Positions 22,760 through 35,030 of a stretch of DNA of 64,000 nucleotides are shown here, in pieces. Position 1 is the stretch's first letter; each line of letters begins with the position of its first letter. The stretch is from Halichoerus grypus (lineage: Eukaryota > Chordata > Mammalia > Carnivora > Phocidae), in NCBI RefSeq assembly GCF_964656455.1, contig NC_135715.1, forward strand, positions 148,359,935-148,423,934, given 5' to 3'. Under the pieces are notes generated by a model, which ran no database searches, had not been told where the DNA came from, and was given only the letters and a program-made list of their open reading frames with translations. The translations under genes and the position numbers were made by a program.

Positions 22760-22957
22760 GGGCACCTGGGTGGCTCAGTTGTTAAGCCTCTGCCTTCCGC
22801 TCAGGTCATGATCCCAGCGTCTGGGATCAAGCCCCGCATCGGGCTCCCTGCTCAGTGGGAAGCCTTCCTCTCCCTCTCCCACTCCCCCTCCTTGTGTTCC
22901 TCTCTCGCTGTGTTTCTCTCTGTCAAATAAGTAAATAAAATCTTAAAAAAAAAAAAA
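22760..22957 (+). mobile_element. Can-SINE, plus
   Basis: Complete copy (ggggcacctgggtggctcag ... AAATAA ... poly(A)). The target duplication is imperfect: agattgactgatgag on the left and agattgatgag on the right, with four bases missing from the right copy. Confidence 0.95.
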
Positions 22958-23090
22958 AGATTGATGAGACTAATAGAAAATTAAGCAACCAATAGGTTTT
23001 GCTCAGTGTTATCTCCAGGAGGAAACATTTAGAGAGCTGAATTGCAGAAATAGAATTTTGATTTTTAACAGATGTATTCATTCATAGTAT

Positions 23091-23245
23091 GCCTAGTCAT
23101 ATTATTTGGAATAATATATATGTGTATATATGTTTACATATATTTATATATACATGTTATACCTAGTAAGTTTTATTTAGAATGATATACTGTGTGTATA
23201 TATGTACATGTACATATTTGTATTTATATACACACACAAACATAC
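23091..23245. repeat. Diverged 70-bp tandem duplication in TA/CA-rich DNA
   Basis: 23091-23160 (starting gcctagtcatattatttgga) and 23161-23231 (starting acctagtaagttttatttag) align along their length: a unique 28-base head, then a TATG-rich tail. A short (CA)n run follows at 23230-23252. Confidence 0.7.
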
Positions 23246-24169
23246 ACACACCTATGTTTATAGACATACTAAGTGTTTCTGCAGCATAGTTCATAGTTAC
23301 TCAAATGCTGGTGAAATGTTTACTAGTATTTTTTCTAGAGATGGAAGAGAAGGAAGAAGTTCCCTAGAGATTCTTAGTTCCTTTTTCAGAGAGTTTATAT
23401 CCTCATGGACACTTCCTTTGTTAGTTTGCATGTCTCTCATAGTAATGGTTTATAGTTAATGTTCCAGTGGGCACCCTGATACCTTATCACCCAGTACTCT
23501 TTGTAGTCAGCTTTAGAAAAATTATAAATAGGTCAGTCTTCCAAGAATTACTCTGTGTGAAAAAATATTCTTGGATTAATGGTTCTGTTGATATTTTTCT
23601 TCAATTGGTCTTGATACCTATCAACATCCCAAGTTTATACGTACTCCCACATACTCCTATCTAATTCTTTATCTACATATGTTTAATTGATTAATATATT
23701 TCATTCCAATCCTTACTGTAGTAACTGTTTACCATGGATCCATAGCTCTGTTAGACAAGCAAGAAGTTACCACTTATATCCAGATGTCTGGAAACACAGA
23801 AACAGGGAGACAGGGCATGATCTTCCCTGATGTTCACATTTCACAAAGATGGCCCCAAGGACCCCAAGAAAGATGCCTGAGATGCAAAACCAGCAAGAGT
23901 CCTATTTAGCTTTTAAAAGATTTATATACCTTTCAAAGAGACAGAGGAAGGATTTATAATTACAAGTTTAAATTACAAGGAAGTGCTATAAGAAAAGGGA
24001 GAGGGAAAATGTTCTTTTTCACATTTGGTGCTAGGGAAAATTTAAATTTTTTAAAGATTCGTTATTACTCTTAACTCTTGTCACAGTTTGTAATATTAGC
24101 TTAATTTTCTGGCAATTCCTTATACCTCCCTGAAGCACATTGTGTTTGTACTAGCACATTGTGTTTATA

Positions 24170-24310
24170 CCATACCTTGATACTTCCATGACTTTACCAA
24201 TGTAATTTTTTCCTTCATCCTAAAATGTCCTTCCTTTCTTTATCTTTCTGGAAAACATCTAGGCATTTTTCCAGGATCAGGCCAAATGCCACTTTCCTCA
24301 TACATTTGCA
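24170..24310 (+). repeat. Possible L2 3' region fragment
   Basis: 'aaatgtccttcctttcttta' followed by 'ccaggatcaggccaaatgcc' resembles the L2 3' region. Weak and diverged. Confidence 0.35.
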
Positions 24311-25711
24311 AGGATCAAAACTGCTGTATCTTGTGGGAAATATATACTAAAAAAGTAAAAACATACTGTTTATCAAGCAAAGATTTATTATGACATACCA
24401 ATAGCATATTTCTTATGAAAGAGATGAGTTTGATAGATTTATATAGAATAATACTAGACATATGATGATCAAATAGAGCAAATGTGAATAGGTACATGAG
24501 AAATATATAAATTTTAATGCCTTTTTTATTTGGACCTAACCAAGCAGGAAGTGAATATGCAGAATGGGAAAATAATGCACACATAGGTTACGTGTCAGTT
24601 ACTACAAAATCTCCATAATTTGGAGGAGGAGAGAGTCATGATTCTGTATATCAGCTATGAACACAAGACCACAAGCAGCTGCTTCTAATCCCTATGTTGC
24701 CCTTCAACTTACCTACTGCAGGGGCTTCATAAACAGTAAGATGAATGGGGTAGGGATTTGAGGTTTCCCAATTTTTAGTGAGTCATTATAAAACTCGCCT
24801 CTACAACATATTTATAAATTATGATAAATGTGCTGGCAGTTCACTTTGCAGTATAATCAGCCACATTTCAGCTGAGAGGTATATGTGAGCCTACATATCT
24901 TTGATTTTCTGAGCTTTTATTGGAAAGTGATTAGTCATTCTATTCTTCAGCTTTAACTAGCATCATGTCTGAAGCAGAAAATTAAGAAACTTTACATTTG
25001 TTTTCCTAAGAAAAAGATTTCATTGTTTTGATTATATATTTAAGTTTGCAACAATCTACAAGAGCCCTAAATGGTTTGTTTTTAATCTCTATGGATATTT
25101 TTAGTTATTGGTTGTCAAATATCAGATAACATATGTACTACTAAGTACTTTTTTTCTGACAAATACTTCGTCTTAAAATGCTTTTTTAGAACATTGAAAC
25201 AACTGAAAATATGAGTGAAAATTGATAATATTTCAGTGATAGGGAACAGAATAGCCACATTGGAATGAATTACAGAAAATCATAAACCATTTATTAGTGG
25301 TTTGAAATTGTGACCTGACAGCACATGGAAGAGAGAAATAGATAATGTGAAATCTAGACACAAAGACCTGGGTATCTGAAGAGATGTTATGGGAGCATAG
25401 GAAGGGTATTCACTCCTGATTCCAAATCATGCTCCAGCACTGATGAGCTGCTTGTCTTTGAGTGTGTTGAATTTCATTCTTGGTGCATATACACTTTTCC
25501 ATCTGAGAAAAATCTGTCTCCAAGAGTTGGAGAGAACTGAAATGAGACCATATGTACTAAATGGCATCTCAATGCCTGGAATGTCTTAAGATCTGAACCA
25601 AATGTACTTATGTTTCCCCCCTTTTCTGAACCTTCTGCTAGCAATATATGTAATGTTTTGTGCCCTAGCAACTGTGTAAAGTGGATTTATTCATGAAAAG
25701 AACAAGAAACT

Positions 25712-25812
25712 TGGGGCACCTGGCTGGCTCAGTTGGTGGAGCATCTGACTCTTGATCTCAGGGTCGTGAGTTCAAGCCCCTCATTGGGTGTAGAGATTAC
25801 TTAAAGATAAAA
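25712..25812 (+). mobile_element. Short old-type Can-SINE, plus
   Basis: A short tRNA-derived SINE (ggggcacctggctggctcag ... gggtgtagagattactt) lacks the long CT-rich block of the younger copies. It is bracketed by gaaaagaacaagaaact (25695-25711) and gaaaagaacagataact (25813-25829). The tail is a diverged A-rich run. Confidence 0.9.
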
Positions 25813-25944
25813 GAAAAGAACAGATAACTAATATGGGTGATCCATATATTGTTCATTAGCAAAGCTTCACTTACTTTATATATGATGTATTTTTTTCAAA
25901 ATTTAGCTCTGACATTGGTGAAGTCATATTACATTTATACAATT

Positions 25945-26080
25945 AGAGTAAGATATAAAGAATATAATAGTACCTACCTTATAGAGTTACTGTGAAGATC
26001 AAATGAGCTAATATATTTAAAAAAAAAGAGAGAGCACAAAAGCCTAAAACATAGTTGGCACTCTTAGTGATATTTTTGAT
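25945..26080 (+). repeat. MIR fragment, plus
   Basis: 'aatagtacctaccttataga' followed by 'gatcaaatgagctaatatat' and a decayed 'cctaaaacatagttggcact' is the MIR 3' half in order. An A/G insertion sits in the middle. Confidence 0.65.
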
Positions 26081-28321
26081 TGGGCTGCTCATATGTTGAT
26101 TATGACAAAATTAATGTTGATGATGATGAAGTTATCTCTATATTTTAACACTGAATAGAGTATATTTCAAGCTTGTTTTTTAATGTATTTCTTCTTGTAG
26201 GGGAGAAAAAGCAGTTGATGATGTAAATATTTTCATAGTTTGTCACTGGATTCTATCTTCCTTTTTTTTAAATGTGAATATAAACAATCACCCTTTCACC
26301 AAGTAGATCAGAGCTTGGTAGAGTTAGTGTGAATACTGAAACTTAGGAACAAACATCTCAATTATAACATTAAATGATGAAAAAACCAAGTGTATATATT
26401 CAGTGCCAGTTTTATGCTGTTGACAAAATTGCTCATGTTTAACTGACTGTCGAGGGAATGCTGTTTATGCAGTTACACTAATGATGATTCCACTGGAACC
26501 AAATGAGTCTTTGTGTCATATTAACCCCTCTGAAGGAAGCCTTGTATTGCTTCACTTCTCTCCTTCTCTTTCATGTACCTTTCATCATATCATTAAATGT
26601 GTCTCCATAGAAACAAAAGCATTTTTCTTAAAAGACAAGAGGTGAATGATTCCTGCCTAATCTATCATCATTCTTCAGAGACTCCTTTATTTTATTGCAA
26701 GTGAAAAAGCTTTCAAAAGCAGTCTGTACTCTGCAATTAAGAACAGGGGAGTTTAATCCTTACAATAAAGCTGAACCAAGAACAGTTAAGAACTATTTTA
26801 TTAACTTCCTAGAGGATTTGTGGCTATAGAACATTAAAGGGTGCCTCATAGTAAACTAAGTTCCAGGGGAAAAAGTAGTATATTTCAAACTTTCATATGA
26901 AAGGTCAGAGAAAACCCTGAGGACTATATGAAATATTTGGTCTTCTTAAGTATCTGTCAACAAAATGACACCATGTAATATCTGTGTTTACCACAGGCTG
27001 ACACTCTATACCAATTCTTATTTGTTTAAGATTGATTTTTAAGAGTAATAAAAATGCTGATAATGATTTATAGTTTCTGGTTACTTAGTGCAGAAACTCT
27101 ATGGATCAGGAGCCATCTCTCCTCAAATCCATGAAGCTTTTGCACATTTCTGTTTTCATTATTGTTTTCATGTATTTCTTTAATGAACTTACATGGTTTA
27201 TAATCATAATGTAAACTATTACATTGCTTCATCTGTATCCTTTCAAAAGCATCATACAGAAATCACTAATGACCTCTCATATCCCATACCCCAATATTTA
27301 GGGCTTTCTATTTTTTATAAGCAGTTGCCTGTTTTCTGCTTTCCTTTATTGCCCCTTAAAAATGTATGGATAGGTGTATGGCATCTATTTTGCAGCTGTG
27401 AGAAGTTTAAGACACTCTATTAGAAACAAATCTACAAAAATAATAACACAACAGTAAATGCAGACGGTTATCAAAAACTTCACAAATTGGTACATTAGAT
27501 TTATTGGAGTTTTGAGAAGACTGTAAATGCCTTTAGGAATAGAGAAGTCACAGCAGTGTGATGTGTATAGTATACATGTATGTATATATGGTGTGTGTGT
27601 ATGTGTTTGATGTAGTTGATTAATTTAAGATATTTCTCTGGGTTAGTGCAACATGATTGATTTCAGTCAAAATTAGAAGGAAAATACAAAAGGAAAGTTT
27701 TTGGTTTCTTCCAGTGTAGTTATTATCTTTTTACATTTTCTTTGGTAAAGTGGGTTGTGTTGAAATGGGGTATTCAAGTGTATACTTCCTTTTATTTTTT
27801 TAAGAGTCTGAAAAGTGTGGTTAATTCATTTTTTTAAATGAAAGGCTGAAAATTAAAAATGATGCAAAAGAATAAATGGTTGTAAGCAGGTGAAAAGACA
27901 AGTTGTTATAATCTCCCTTTTTTGGTTTAGCAATGGAGCCTCAAATTTTAACTGGATGCTGGACCACGTATAATGTGGACTAGAATACCAGACTTTATCA
28001 CAGCAGGTTGAAGAGATGTGATTAATTCTGACTAACATAGTGCTAATTGAAGTAATGGATGCATGACCTTGAAATGAAAGAATGTACCCTCAGTGTCTTT
28101 TTCCCCTTCTCACTGGCTCAAACAGCTTTGGTTGTGATCCCTTGTGGGCCAGGTGGATTTGAGTAACACCATAAAGTGGTTAAGCAATAAGTTAGAAGGA
28201 AATTGAATCCCTGACATATTGGTATTCATTATATCTCAGGTCACTGTTATATCTGATTGTTTGTTGCAGCAGCTGAACTTGTGTTCTCATTAATGTAGAA
28301 CACTTTATATTTAAGTGCAAA
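26081..28321. other. Non-coding stretch
   Basis: No gene or repeat family recognised over about 2.2 kb. A short TA/TG-rich run lies near 27565-27605. Confidence 0.5.
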
Positions 28322-28440
28322 TATTCATTCACTCAATTAACCAATACTTACTGAGCATTAACTATATGCCAGCAACTGATTCTTTCATGGTAATTGCATT
28401 CTTCTGTGATAGGCAGATAATAAAAACAATTTAAATAAGT
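28322..28440 (-). repeat. L2 3' end, minus
   Basis: 'attcattcactcaattaacc' followed by 'atacttactgagcattaact' and 'atatgccagcaactga' is the complement of the L2 3' end. A 'aggcagataataaaaacaat' block follows, as in L2. Diverged. Confidence 0.55.
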
Positions 28441-28699
28441 GTGGAAGTAGAAGCAGGTGTAATAAAGAGGGGCTTTTCATTTAGACAGTTTTGCAATTTG
28501 AAACACTGGAAAATTGGAGTTTGGAGAAGGTGCCAATGTTTTTAAGAGTATTAAATGATAATACACAACTTATAAACTAGATAATGTAATATTTGAAGGG
28601 AACAAAGTATTAAAGATATGATATTGTCAGAAAAGAATAGCAACAAGTTCAAAATGACTGAAGGACACTTAAAAGCCATAAATTGGCGATAATAACTTT

Positions 28700-28899
28700 T
28701 TTTTTTTTTTAAAGATTTTATTTATCTATTTGACAGGGAGAGAGACAGCGAGAGAGGGAACACAAGCAGGGGGAATGGGAGAGGGAGAAGCAGGCTTCCC
28801 GCCGAGCAGGGAGCCTGACGTGGGGCTCGATCCCAGGACCCTGGGATCATGACCTGAGCCGAAGGCAGACGCCCAATGACTGAGCCACCCAGGTGCCCC
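28700..28899 (-). mobile_element. Can-SINE, minus
   Basis: Well-preserved copy bracketed by an exact duplication cgataataacttt (28687-28699 and 28900-28912). The inverted head ends 'gagccacccaggtgcccc'. Confidence 0.95.
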
Positions 28900-28912
28900 C
28901 GATAATAACTTT

Positions 28913-30069
28913 CTTGTGGTATGGGAAATATTTAGAAATTGGTATACATATTTATAAATGTACATGAATAAATATAAAAGTTATAATAGGAAGCAAATAA
29001 TACAGAGTATCAAGGCAATTTAAATGTTATCTTAAAACATAATATAATATTTAAAAATTATAAAGCCATCAAAAAATGTGAAATAAACTCTTTAATGAAG
29101 GAATGGAAATTCAAGCTAATTGGATAAGGGTAGACAGATATAACTTATGTTTTTAGATGTGAAATTTAAAATCTAAAGAAGAAATAGAGCTACACAAAAA
29201 ATTTAATATGCTACTCTTGGAAAACATTTGCATACATCTCTTTTAAAGTAATATGTATTTATTTAATATTCAATTTTAACTCTGGTTAATATTTATATTT
29301 TTATGAAAATAATCTTTTGATGATGTAGCTTAAAATTAATCTATTTTCTATGTATATCTGCTTTAATCCTTTAAAAAATAACAGTTTTTACTGTTATGCC
29401 ATGAAGAGATGCCTGCATATTTAATTGACCAATTCATAGCATGCATAAAATGAAGATAAACTATTGAGTTCTTTTCAAAAAGCAAAAATACCTTGAAGAA
29501 TAATTCTGACTCATTGAGAAATCAGATATTGAAAATCATATCATGATTGTCTCCAGAGTGAGTGCCTTAAAAAGACCAGTAATTTTTAGTCCATGCTTTT
29601 AAGTTTTTTAATTTAAAAACAACTTTTTGCAAATTCTTCTCACTCTTGTTACAAATTGAATCTTTTATTTCATTGACATAGTCTAGTCAAAAGCTTAAAG
29701 CAATTATACACAGATGTTGAAATCCAATGACCTCTAATTAGCCTTATTTCAAGCCATGCCCTTGACAAAGAGCAGCATCTACTCAGGAAAAGAATTAAAG
29801 GATAAGCAGATGCTCAGTAAGTATTTGTTGAATGAATCATTTTTAATCCCTGTATCTTGTCTCAACACTGAACACAGTTTAATTATACTCAACTGAATGT
29901 TACATTTTTGAGATGGATCTTGTTGCTATCTTTATAGGGAATATGAACAAAATATTTTATACACAGTTATTAATTTATATTTAATTAGAAATGTTTGAAT
30001 ACACAGAGACCAAATTTAAGACTTCTGGTGCATATTTAAATATACAATTATAAAATACATCCTATTAAA
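28913..30069. other. AT-rich non-coding stretch
   Basis: No gene recognised. A likely L2 3' end lies at 29790-29845. Confidence 0.5.
29790..29845 (+). repeat. L2 3' end fragment, plus
   Basis: 'gatgctcagtaagtatttgt' followed by 'tgaatgaatca' matches the typical terminus of L2. Only this short end is clear. Confidence 0.5.
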
Positions 30070-30309
30070 TTGATCTTATCTAAAGCCAGACCCTCTGCTT
30101 GGTCACTACATCTTATCCTTTCTTCTACTCAAGAATTTTAATCCTATAATTATCTTCTCTCATGTCATAAATTTCCCCTTCTCTACTGGATTATCCCCAG
30201 TAACATATAAAAAAGATATTAATTCATTCCATCTTTAAAAAAATAAACAAACAAACTTCTGTTGCATTTTGTTGCTTCTCTTTGCAGCAAGGCTCCTCAG
30301 AAGAAATCT

Positions 30310-30411
30310 TGGGGCACTTGACTGACTCATTCAGTAGAACACGTGACTCTTGACCTTGGAGTCATGAGTTTGAGCCCCATGTTGGGGGTAGAGATTACTT
30401 AAAATTAAAAA
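30310..30411 (+). mobile_element. Short old-type Can-SINE, plus
   Basis: Short tRNA-like SINE (ggggcacttgactgactcat ... gggggtagagattactt) with an A-rich tail. The approximate duplication is aagaaatct (30301-30309) and aagaattct (30412-30420). Inserted into the L2. Confidence 0.85.
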
Positions 30412-31007
30412 AAGAATTCTCTACATTGTCAGTGTCTAATAACTCTCCTCTCACTTCTCTCTCCAACCACCCAAAAAAGTGTTTCCCTACCCCACCCCCA
30501 GTGAAACTACTCTTGAACCCTGTATTACAAATGGTTGATTCTTTCAGCTCATTAATTTACTGTGTGCTTTATCTTGTTATAGTTTCTTCACTTGGCTCCT
30601 GAAAACCACATTTCATTGCTTTTACTCCTACTTCACTGGCACTTTTTTTTTTTTCACTTGTGTTTTACTGATTCTTTCTCTTTCCCTAGAACTAAGGTTG
30701 GAGTGATCCACTCCTCAGTCTTCGGCCCTTTTCTGTGCTACCTACACTCTCCCCTTTGCTGGTTTCATTTTGTCTCCTGATATTGTATAAACATTTGTAT
30801 GTCAACTATTTCTACTTTTATATCTTTCGTCTAGACCATTTTCTCTAGCTCCAGTCTCATGTATCAGTTGCCTTCTTGATAAAGCTGATGGGTATAGGAA
30901 ATACAATATGCCTGAAACCAAACACTTCTGATATCTTTTTTCCTAAGCTTTTCCCTACCACAGACTGCCTCCGTTTCAGTGATGACATCTTTATCCTATA
31001 TGTGTCT

Positions 31008-31200
31008 TTTTTTTTTTTTTTTTTTTAGATTTTATTCATTTGAGAGAGAGAGAGTGAGGGCACAAGCTGGGAGACAGAGGGAGAGAGAGAGCAGGCTCCC
31101 CGCTGAGCAGAGAGCCCAATGCAGGGCTTGATCCCAGGACCCCGGGATCATGACCTGAGCTGAAGGCAGCTGCTTAACCCACTAAACCACTCAGGTGCCC
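31008..31200 (-). mobile_element. Can-SINE, minus
   Basis: It is bracketed by tatcctatatgtgtct (30992-31007) and tatcctatatatgtct (31202-31217), one mismatch. The long poly(T) at the left is the tail. Inserted into the L2. Confidence 0.95.
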
Positions 31201-31491
31201 GTATCCTATATATGTCTTAAGACAAAAACCTAAGTGTCATTCTTGAGTCCATTTTTTCTTTGTCCTACCATATTCAGTCTGTCATGAAATCATATTTGCT
31301 TTCCCTTCAAAATATACCTATCATCAGACCCCTTTTCACCATCTCCCCTTTGTTCAAGCTACCCATCATCTCTTCTTTGAATTAGTTTATTAGCTTCTCC
31401 ACTGGTCTTGCTGCTTCCCAATTTGCCCCCTTACTTTGTATTATCAACACAGCACTCTAAAGTGTGATTTTGATAAAATATGTATCACATG

Positions 31492-31682
31492 GGGCGCCTG
31501 GGTGGCTCAGTTGTTAAGCATCTGCCTTCGGCTCAGGTCATGATCCTAGGGTCCTGGGATCGAGCCCCGCATCGGGCTCCCTGCTCCGTGGGAGGCCTGC
31601 TTCTCCCTCTCCCACTCCCCCTGCTTGTGTTCCCTCTCTGGCTGTGTCTCTCTGTCAAATAAATAAATAAAATCTTTAAAAA
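31492..31682 (+). mobile_element. Can-SINE, plus
   Basis: Near-consensus copy bracketed by an exact 17-bp duplication aaaatatgtatcacatg (31475-31491 and 31683-31699). Probably one of the youngest SINEs here. Inserted into the L2. Confidence 0.97.
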
Positions 31683-32146
31683 AAAATATGTATCACATGA
31701 TGTTACTTGCTCTGCTTGAAAGTCTTCTGAGGACTCCCCATTTCATTCGCTGCAGATGTTGATGCCCTGCAAAGCCTTTATGAGTTGATCTCTTGTTTCC
31801 TCTCTCACTCCATCTCCTTTTGCTCCCTCTCTTGCCCACCCCTCCAGACTTGGTGGCCTTTTTCTTCAGATGTACCAAGACAAAAGGCACACTACTAGGT
31901 GCCCTTCCTGCAGTAATTTCCCCTGAGTGGAACTCCCTTCTTTGGGAATCTGTATGATTTACTATCTTGTATTGAAGTCATTGGTCAAATATCACCTCTC
32001 ATTGATGCCTACCCTGGCCATGCTATATAAAATTGTTACCCAGCACCCCTCTGGCACTGCCAGCTTGCTTTCTTTTTTCAATAGAACTTATTACCACCCA
32101 ATGTACTTTATTTATTATGTTTGCAAAGTTAAAGTCAGTCATTCCT

Positions 32147-32364
32147 GGGGTGCCTGGGTGACAGTCAGTTAAGCGTGACCGACTCTTGGTTTTGGCTCAG
32201 GTTATAATCTCAGGGTTGTGGGATTGAGCCCTGTGTTAGGTTTCTCACTCAGCATGGAGTCTGCTGGAGATTCTCTCTCCCTCTCCCTGTATCCCTCCCC
32301 CTGTATGTGCACTCTCTCTTTCTCTCTCCCCCACACCAAAATAAAGAAAGAAATCTTTTAAAAA
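32147..32364 (+). mobile_element. Can-SINE, plus
   Basis: A diverged head (ggggtgcctgggtgacagtc) and a CT-rich body. It is bracketed by an exact 16-bp duplication aaagtcagtcattcct (32131-32146 and 32365-32380). Inserted into the L2 near its 3' end. Confidence 0.95.
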
Positions 32365-32809
32365 AAAGTCAGTCATTCCTAGCTAACAAGTTAATTCCAA
32401 AAAAGCAGGAATGTGTGTCTGTTTTGTTCATTCTTGAATCCCAAGTACCTAGAACAGTGCCTGGAACATACTATACACTCAGTAGTTGTTGACTAGATGA
32501 GTACTGTTATGTTAAATCACTTCACTTTATATTGTATGGAAGTAAAAAAAAAAAAATTACATGCATTCAGTGATTAGTTAATATTATTCAAATATTGTCA
32601 AATGGCTATCCAGTGGTGCATCATAATAAATGTACTTTTATTTAGCCTGCAGTACTCTATCTTGTTTACATTGTTGTCATGGAAATAGAAAAGCTTATAC
32701 TTAAAATACTTGAAATTTCTGCTTGATACCACTTATAAAGAGATTATAGCAAGTTTAATGACTATAATCAGCTGCTTTAGCCCTTGAGGAAACCTCTAGC
32801 TTTCAGTTA

Positions 32810-32990
32810 TAGAGACTTAGGTGATCAAGATTCTAGCCCTGGGTCATATACAGGATAACTGTATGACCTTGGGCAAAGTAATTTAGAGTGCACATCTTTC
32901 ACTTTTGAAGTAGAGGAAATATTTGCTCTATAATATTTATAAGATGGTTAGAAATATCAAGAGATTATGTAAAGAAAAGAACTATAAACA
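32810..32990 (+). repeat. MIR, plus
   Basis: 'gattctagccctgggtcata' followed by 'gtatgaccttgggcaaagta' and 'gattatgtaaagaaa' gives the MIR order of core, CORE-SINE block and 3' half. Diverged. Confidence 0.6.
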
Positions 32991-33579
32991 AATGTAAATG
33001 CTCTATGGTATAATAAATTATTCTTATTACAAAAACTATACATTTCAGTTTTTGACATTTCATACTGATATATTGACAGGCTTCTCTAAACTAGTATGAG
33101 GCAATAATGAACTATGAAGACTTTACTGATTTAGAAATGTTCAGGAACATTTTCAAGTATACTGTATATATTTTTAAATCCCATTGTAACTTTCTTAATA
33201 ATTGTTTAATTTGAAAATTCCATTCTCAATAGAGAATTACCCAAAATTAGAAGAGAAATGAAACAAATATATCTTCATGTTTATTCCAAATGTGTTTATA
33301 ACACAAAATGAGTTTCTTTTACTGATACTATAGTAATGGAAAGAACAAACATCAATGCAAATTAGTTTCTAGTAGATTATCAGATGTTTAGATTATCAGA
33401 TTAAAATGCCAAGGTTTACAATATATTGTTAAATAAATAATATCTACATAGTAATAATTTATAGCCATATATTTTATAGTATATATTTATATTTAAATAG
33501 TTATGTTTAGAATCATAAATAACTTATAATTTATTCAAAATTCAAGATTTAATTTTAGTATACTTTCCTCTAACCATTA

Positions 33580-33700
33580 TTAAGGTCCTTACAATTTATA
33601 AAACCTTTTCATACATTTTATCTTCTTACATTCTCACAACTGCTGATAATAAAAGGTATATTAATCCTATTTTATGGAAGAATATTTTGGTGACATCTCA
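33580..33700 (-). repeat. MIR fragment, minus
   Basis: 'ttcatacattttatcttctt' followed by 'acattctcacaactgctgat' and 'cctattttatggaagaa' matches the complement of the MIR 3' half. Confidence 0.5.
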
Positions 33701-33909
33701 CAATAGCCACATTTACTATATATACTGTATCAATATCATATCATATTCTTTGCATCCTTTCTTATTTTATAAGATTTATATGTGTTTTTGTCTGTGTATT
33801 TCTTGAATCTGTATTTCAGAAAACTTAAGTATGCATAGCAAATACACAAAAAATAATTGATAATTACCATAGTAGGCGTTTAAGAGGGTATACCTTTTCT
33901 CACTTACTG

Positions 33910-34110
33910 ATCCTTTCTTTCAGTTTTATTGAGAAATAATTGACATACATCACTGTATAAGTTTAAAGTGTATAGCGTGATGGCTTGATTTACATATAAT
34001 GTGAAATGATTACCACAATAGGTTTAGTTAGTATCTTTCGTCTCATATAGATACAATAAAAAGAAAAAATTTTTCCTTGTGATGAGAATTATTTGAATGA
34101 ACAATGACTA
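33910..34110 (-). repeat. Old L1 (L1MA/L1MB-like) 3' UTR end, minus
   Basis: 'cagttttattgagaaataat' followed by 'tgacatacatcactgtataa' and 'accacaataggtttagttag' is the complement of the 3' terminal region of old mammalian L1s. Confidence 0.75.
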
Positions 34111-34662
34111 ATTCTTTTTATATAAAAAATACCCCAGAAATTACCAAAAGAAAGACTGATTCATCCCTGTGGATCAGCTACCTCATCTTCAACAATGTTT
34201 CTAAATATCATGGGCAATATTATATTTCTCATATGCATTATTTATACCACTTCTACCTCTAGAAAGGAACTGAGGTTGATTACCAGTATACATCTATTAT
34301 ATGTTAGAAGGAGGCAAGAGGCAAAACCTTAGTGATTTGATTTTATAAAATTTAAGAAAGTCAGACATAATAATAGGATCTTGTTCTTTAATATATGATG
34401 CCTAAAATTATTTCTAAAACAAAAAAATATATATGTGAAATTATTTTTATATGACTTCATTAATTCAGAAATTTTGTTTGCCTAGAAAATTTGTTACATA
34501 TAATATGTTGTTAAAACCATAATAAAAACTACTTTTCACATCATGAACTATCTTGCTGGTGTTTTCATTGATATGAAAGCTATACATTTTAATCTTTCTG
34601 TAAAACCAATGGAAGAATTAATATATAAAACCCAGATGATTTTTATGAATAAGGAAATGTTT
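34111..34662. other. AT-rich non-coding stretch
   Basis: Nothing recognised. It ends at an L1 endonuclease-type site (TTTAAAA at 34660-34666). Confidence 0.5.
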
Positions 34663-34679
34663 AAAATGCAGACTATGGA

Positions 34680-34873
34680 CTCTGAGAAACAAACTGAGGG
34701 TTCTAGAGGGGAGGGGGCTGGGGGGATGGGTTATTGGGTTGTTGGGTATTAAGGAGGGCACATACTGAATGGAGCACTGGGTGTTATACGCAAACAATGA
34801 ATCATGGAACACTACATCAAAAACTAATGATGTAATGTATGGTGATTAACAACAATAAAAAAACAAAAAAAAT
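34680..34873 (+). mobile_element. Severely 5'-truncated L1 3' UTR, plus
   Basis: The last 190 bases of the carnivore L1 3' UTR plus an A-rich tail. It is bracketed by an exact 17-bp duplication aaaatgcagactatgga (34663-34679 and 34874-34890). The duplicated 'gactatgga' is also native L1 sequence at the junction, so the 5' join was made through microhomology. The target matches TT/AAAA. A clean recent insertion. Confidence 0.95.
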
Positions 34874-34944
34874 AAAATGCAGACTATGGAGTCTTTATTC
34901 CTTTTTCTCCATTTACTATTTGCCAATTCCTTATTCCTTTTAAT

Positions 34945-35030
34945 CCAGTTTTCTCTCATGTGAAATCATAGTAATAATAGTACTTGCCTTATATGAGAGA
35001 GCTTAGCCTGATACTTGGCACAGAACAACA
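34945..35030 (+). repeat. MIR fragment, plus
   Basis: 'ctctcatgtgaaatcatagt', 'aataatagtacttgccttat' and 'cctgatacttggcacaga' follow the MIR 3' order. Confidence 0.5.

Larger units (their letters stand above)
22958..25694. other. Non-coding stretch with simple repeats
   Basis: Contains a diverged 70-bp tandem duplication with TA/CA-rich DNA at 23091-23245, a small duplication of agcacattgtgttt near 24135-24170, and possible old L2-like sequence at 24170-24310. No gene seen. The 85-codon frame at 23202-23459 begins in simple repeat and is not credible. Confidence 0.5.
30070..32510 (+). mobile_element. Long decayed L2 LINE, RT domain to 3' end, with four SINEs
   Basis: A colinear plus-strand L2 can be followed for about 1.7 kb once the SINEs are removed. 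Landmarks in order: the 'cagcaaggctcctcagaaga' region (30286), the finger/palm part of the CR1-type reverse transcriptase (KVGVIHSSVFGPFLCYLHSP in the frame at 30592-30780, corresponding to the conserved VGVPQGSVLGPLLF block), and 'cttgagtccattttttcttt' (31241). These are followed by 'ggtcaaatatcacctctcat' (31983) and the end 'ctagaacagtgcctggaaca' (32450). No frame survives. Four Can-SINEs at 30310, 31008, 31492 and 32147 interrupt it. The 3' terminus is near 32510. Confidence 0.75.
32511..33909. other. AT-rich non-coding stretch with MIR fragments
   Basis: Two MIR-like fragments are listed separately. Otherwise nothing recognised. Confidence 0.5.
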
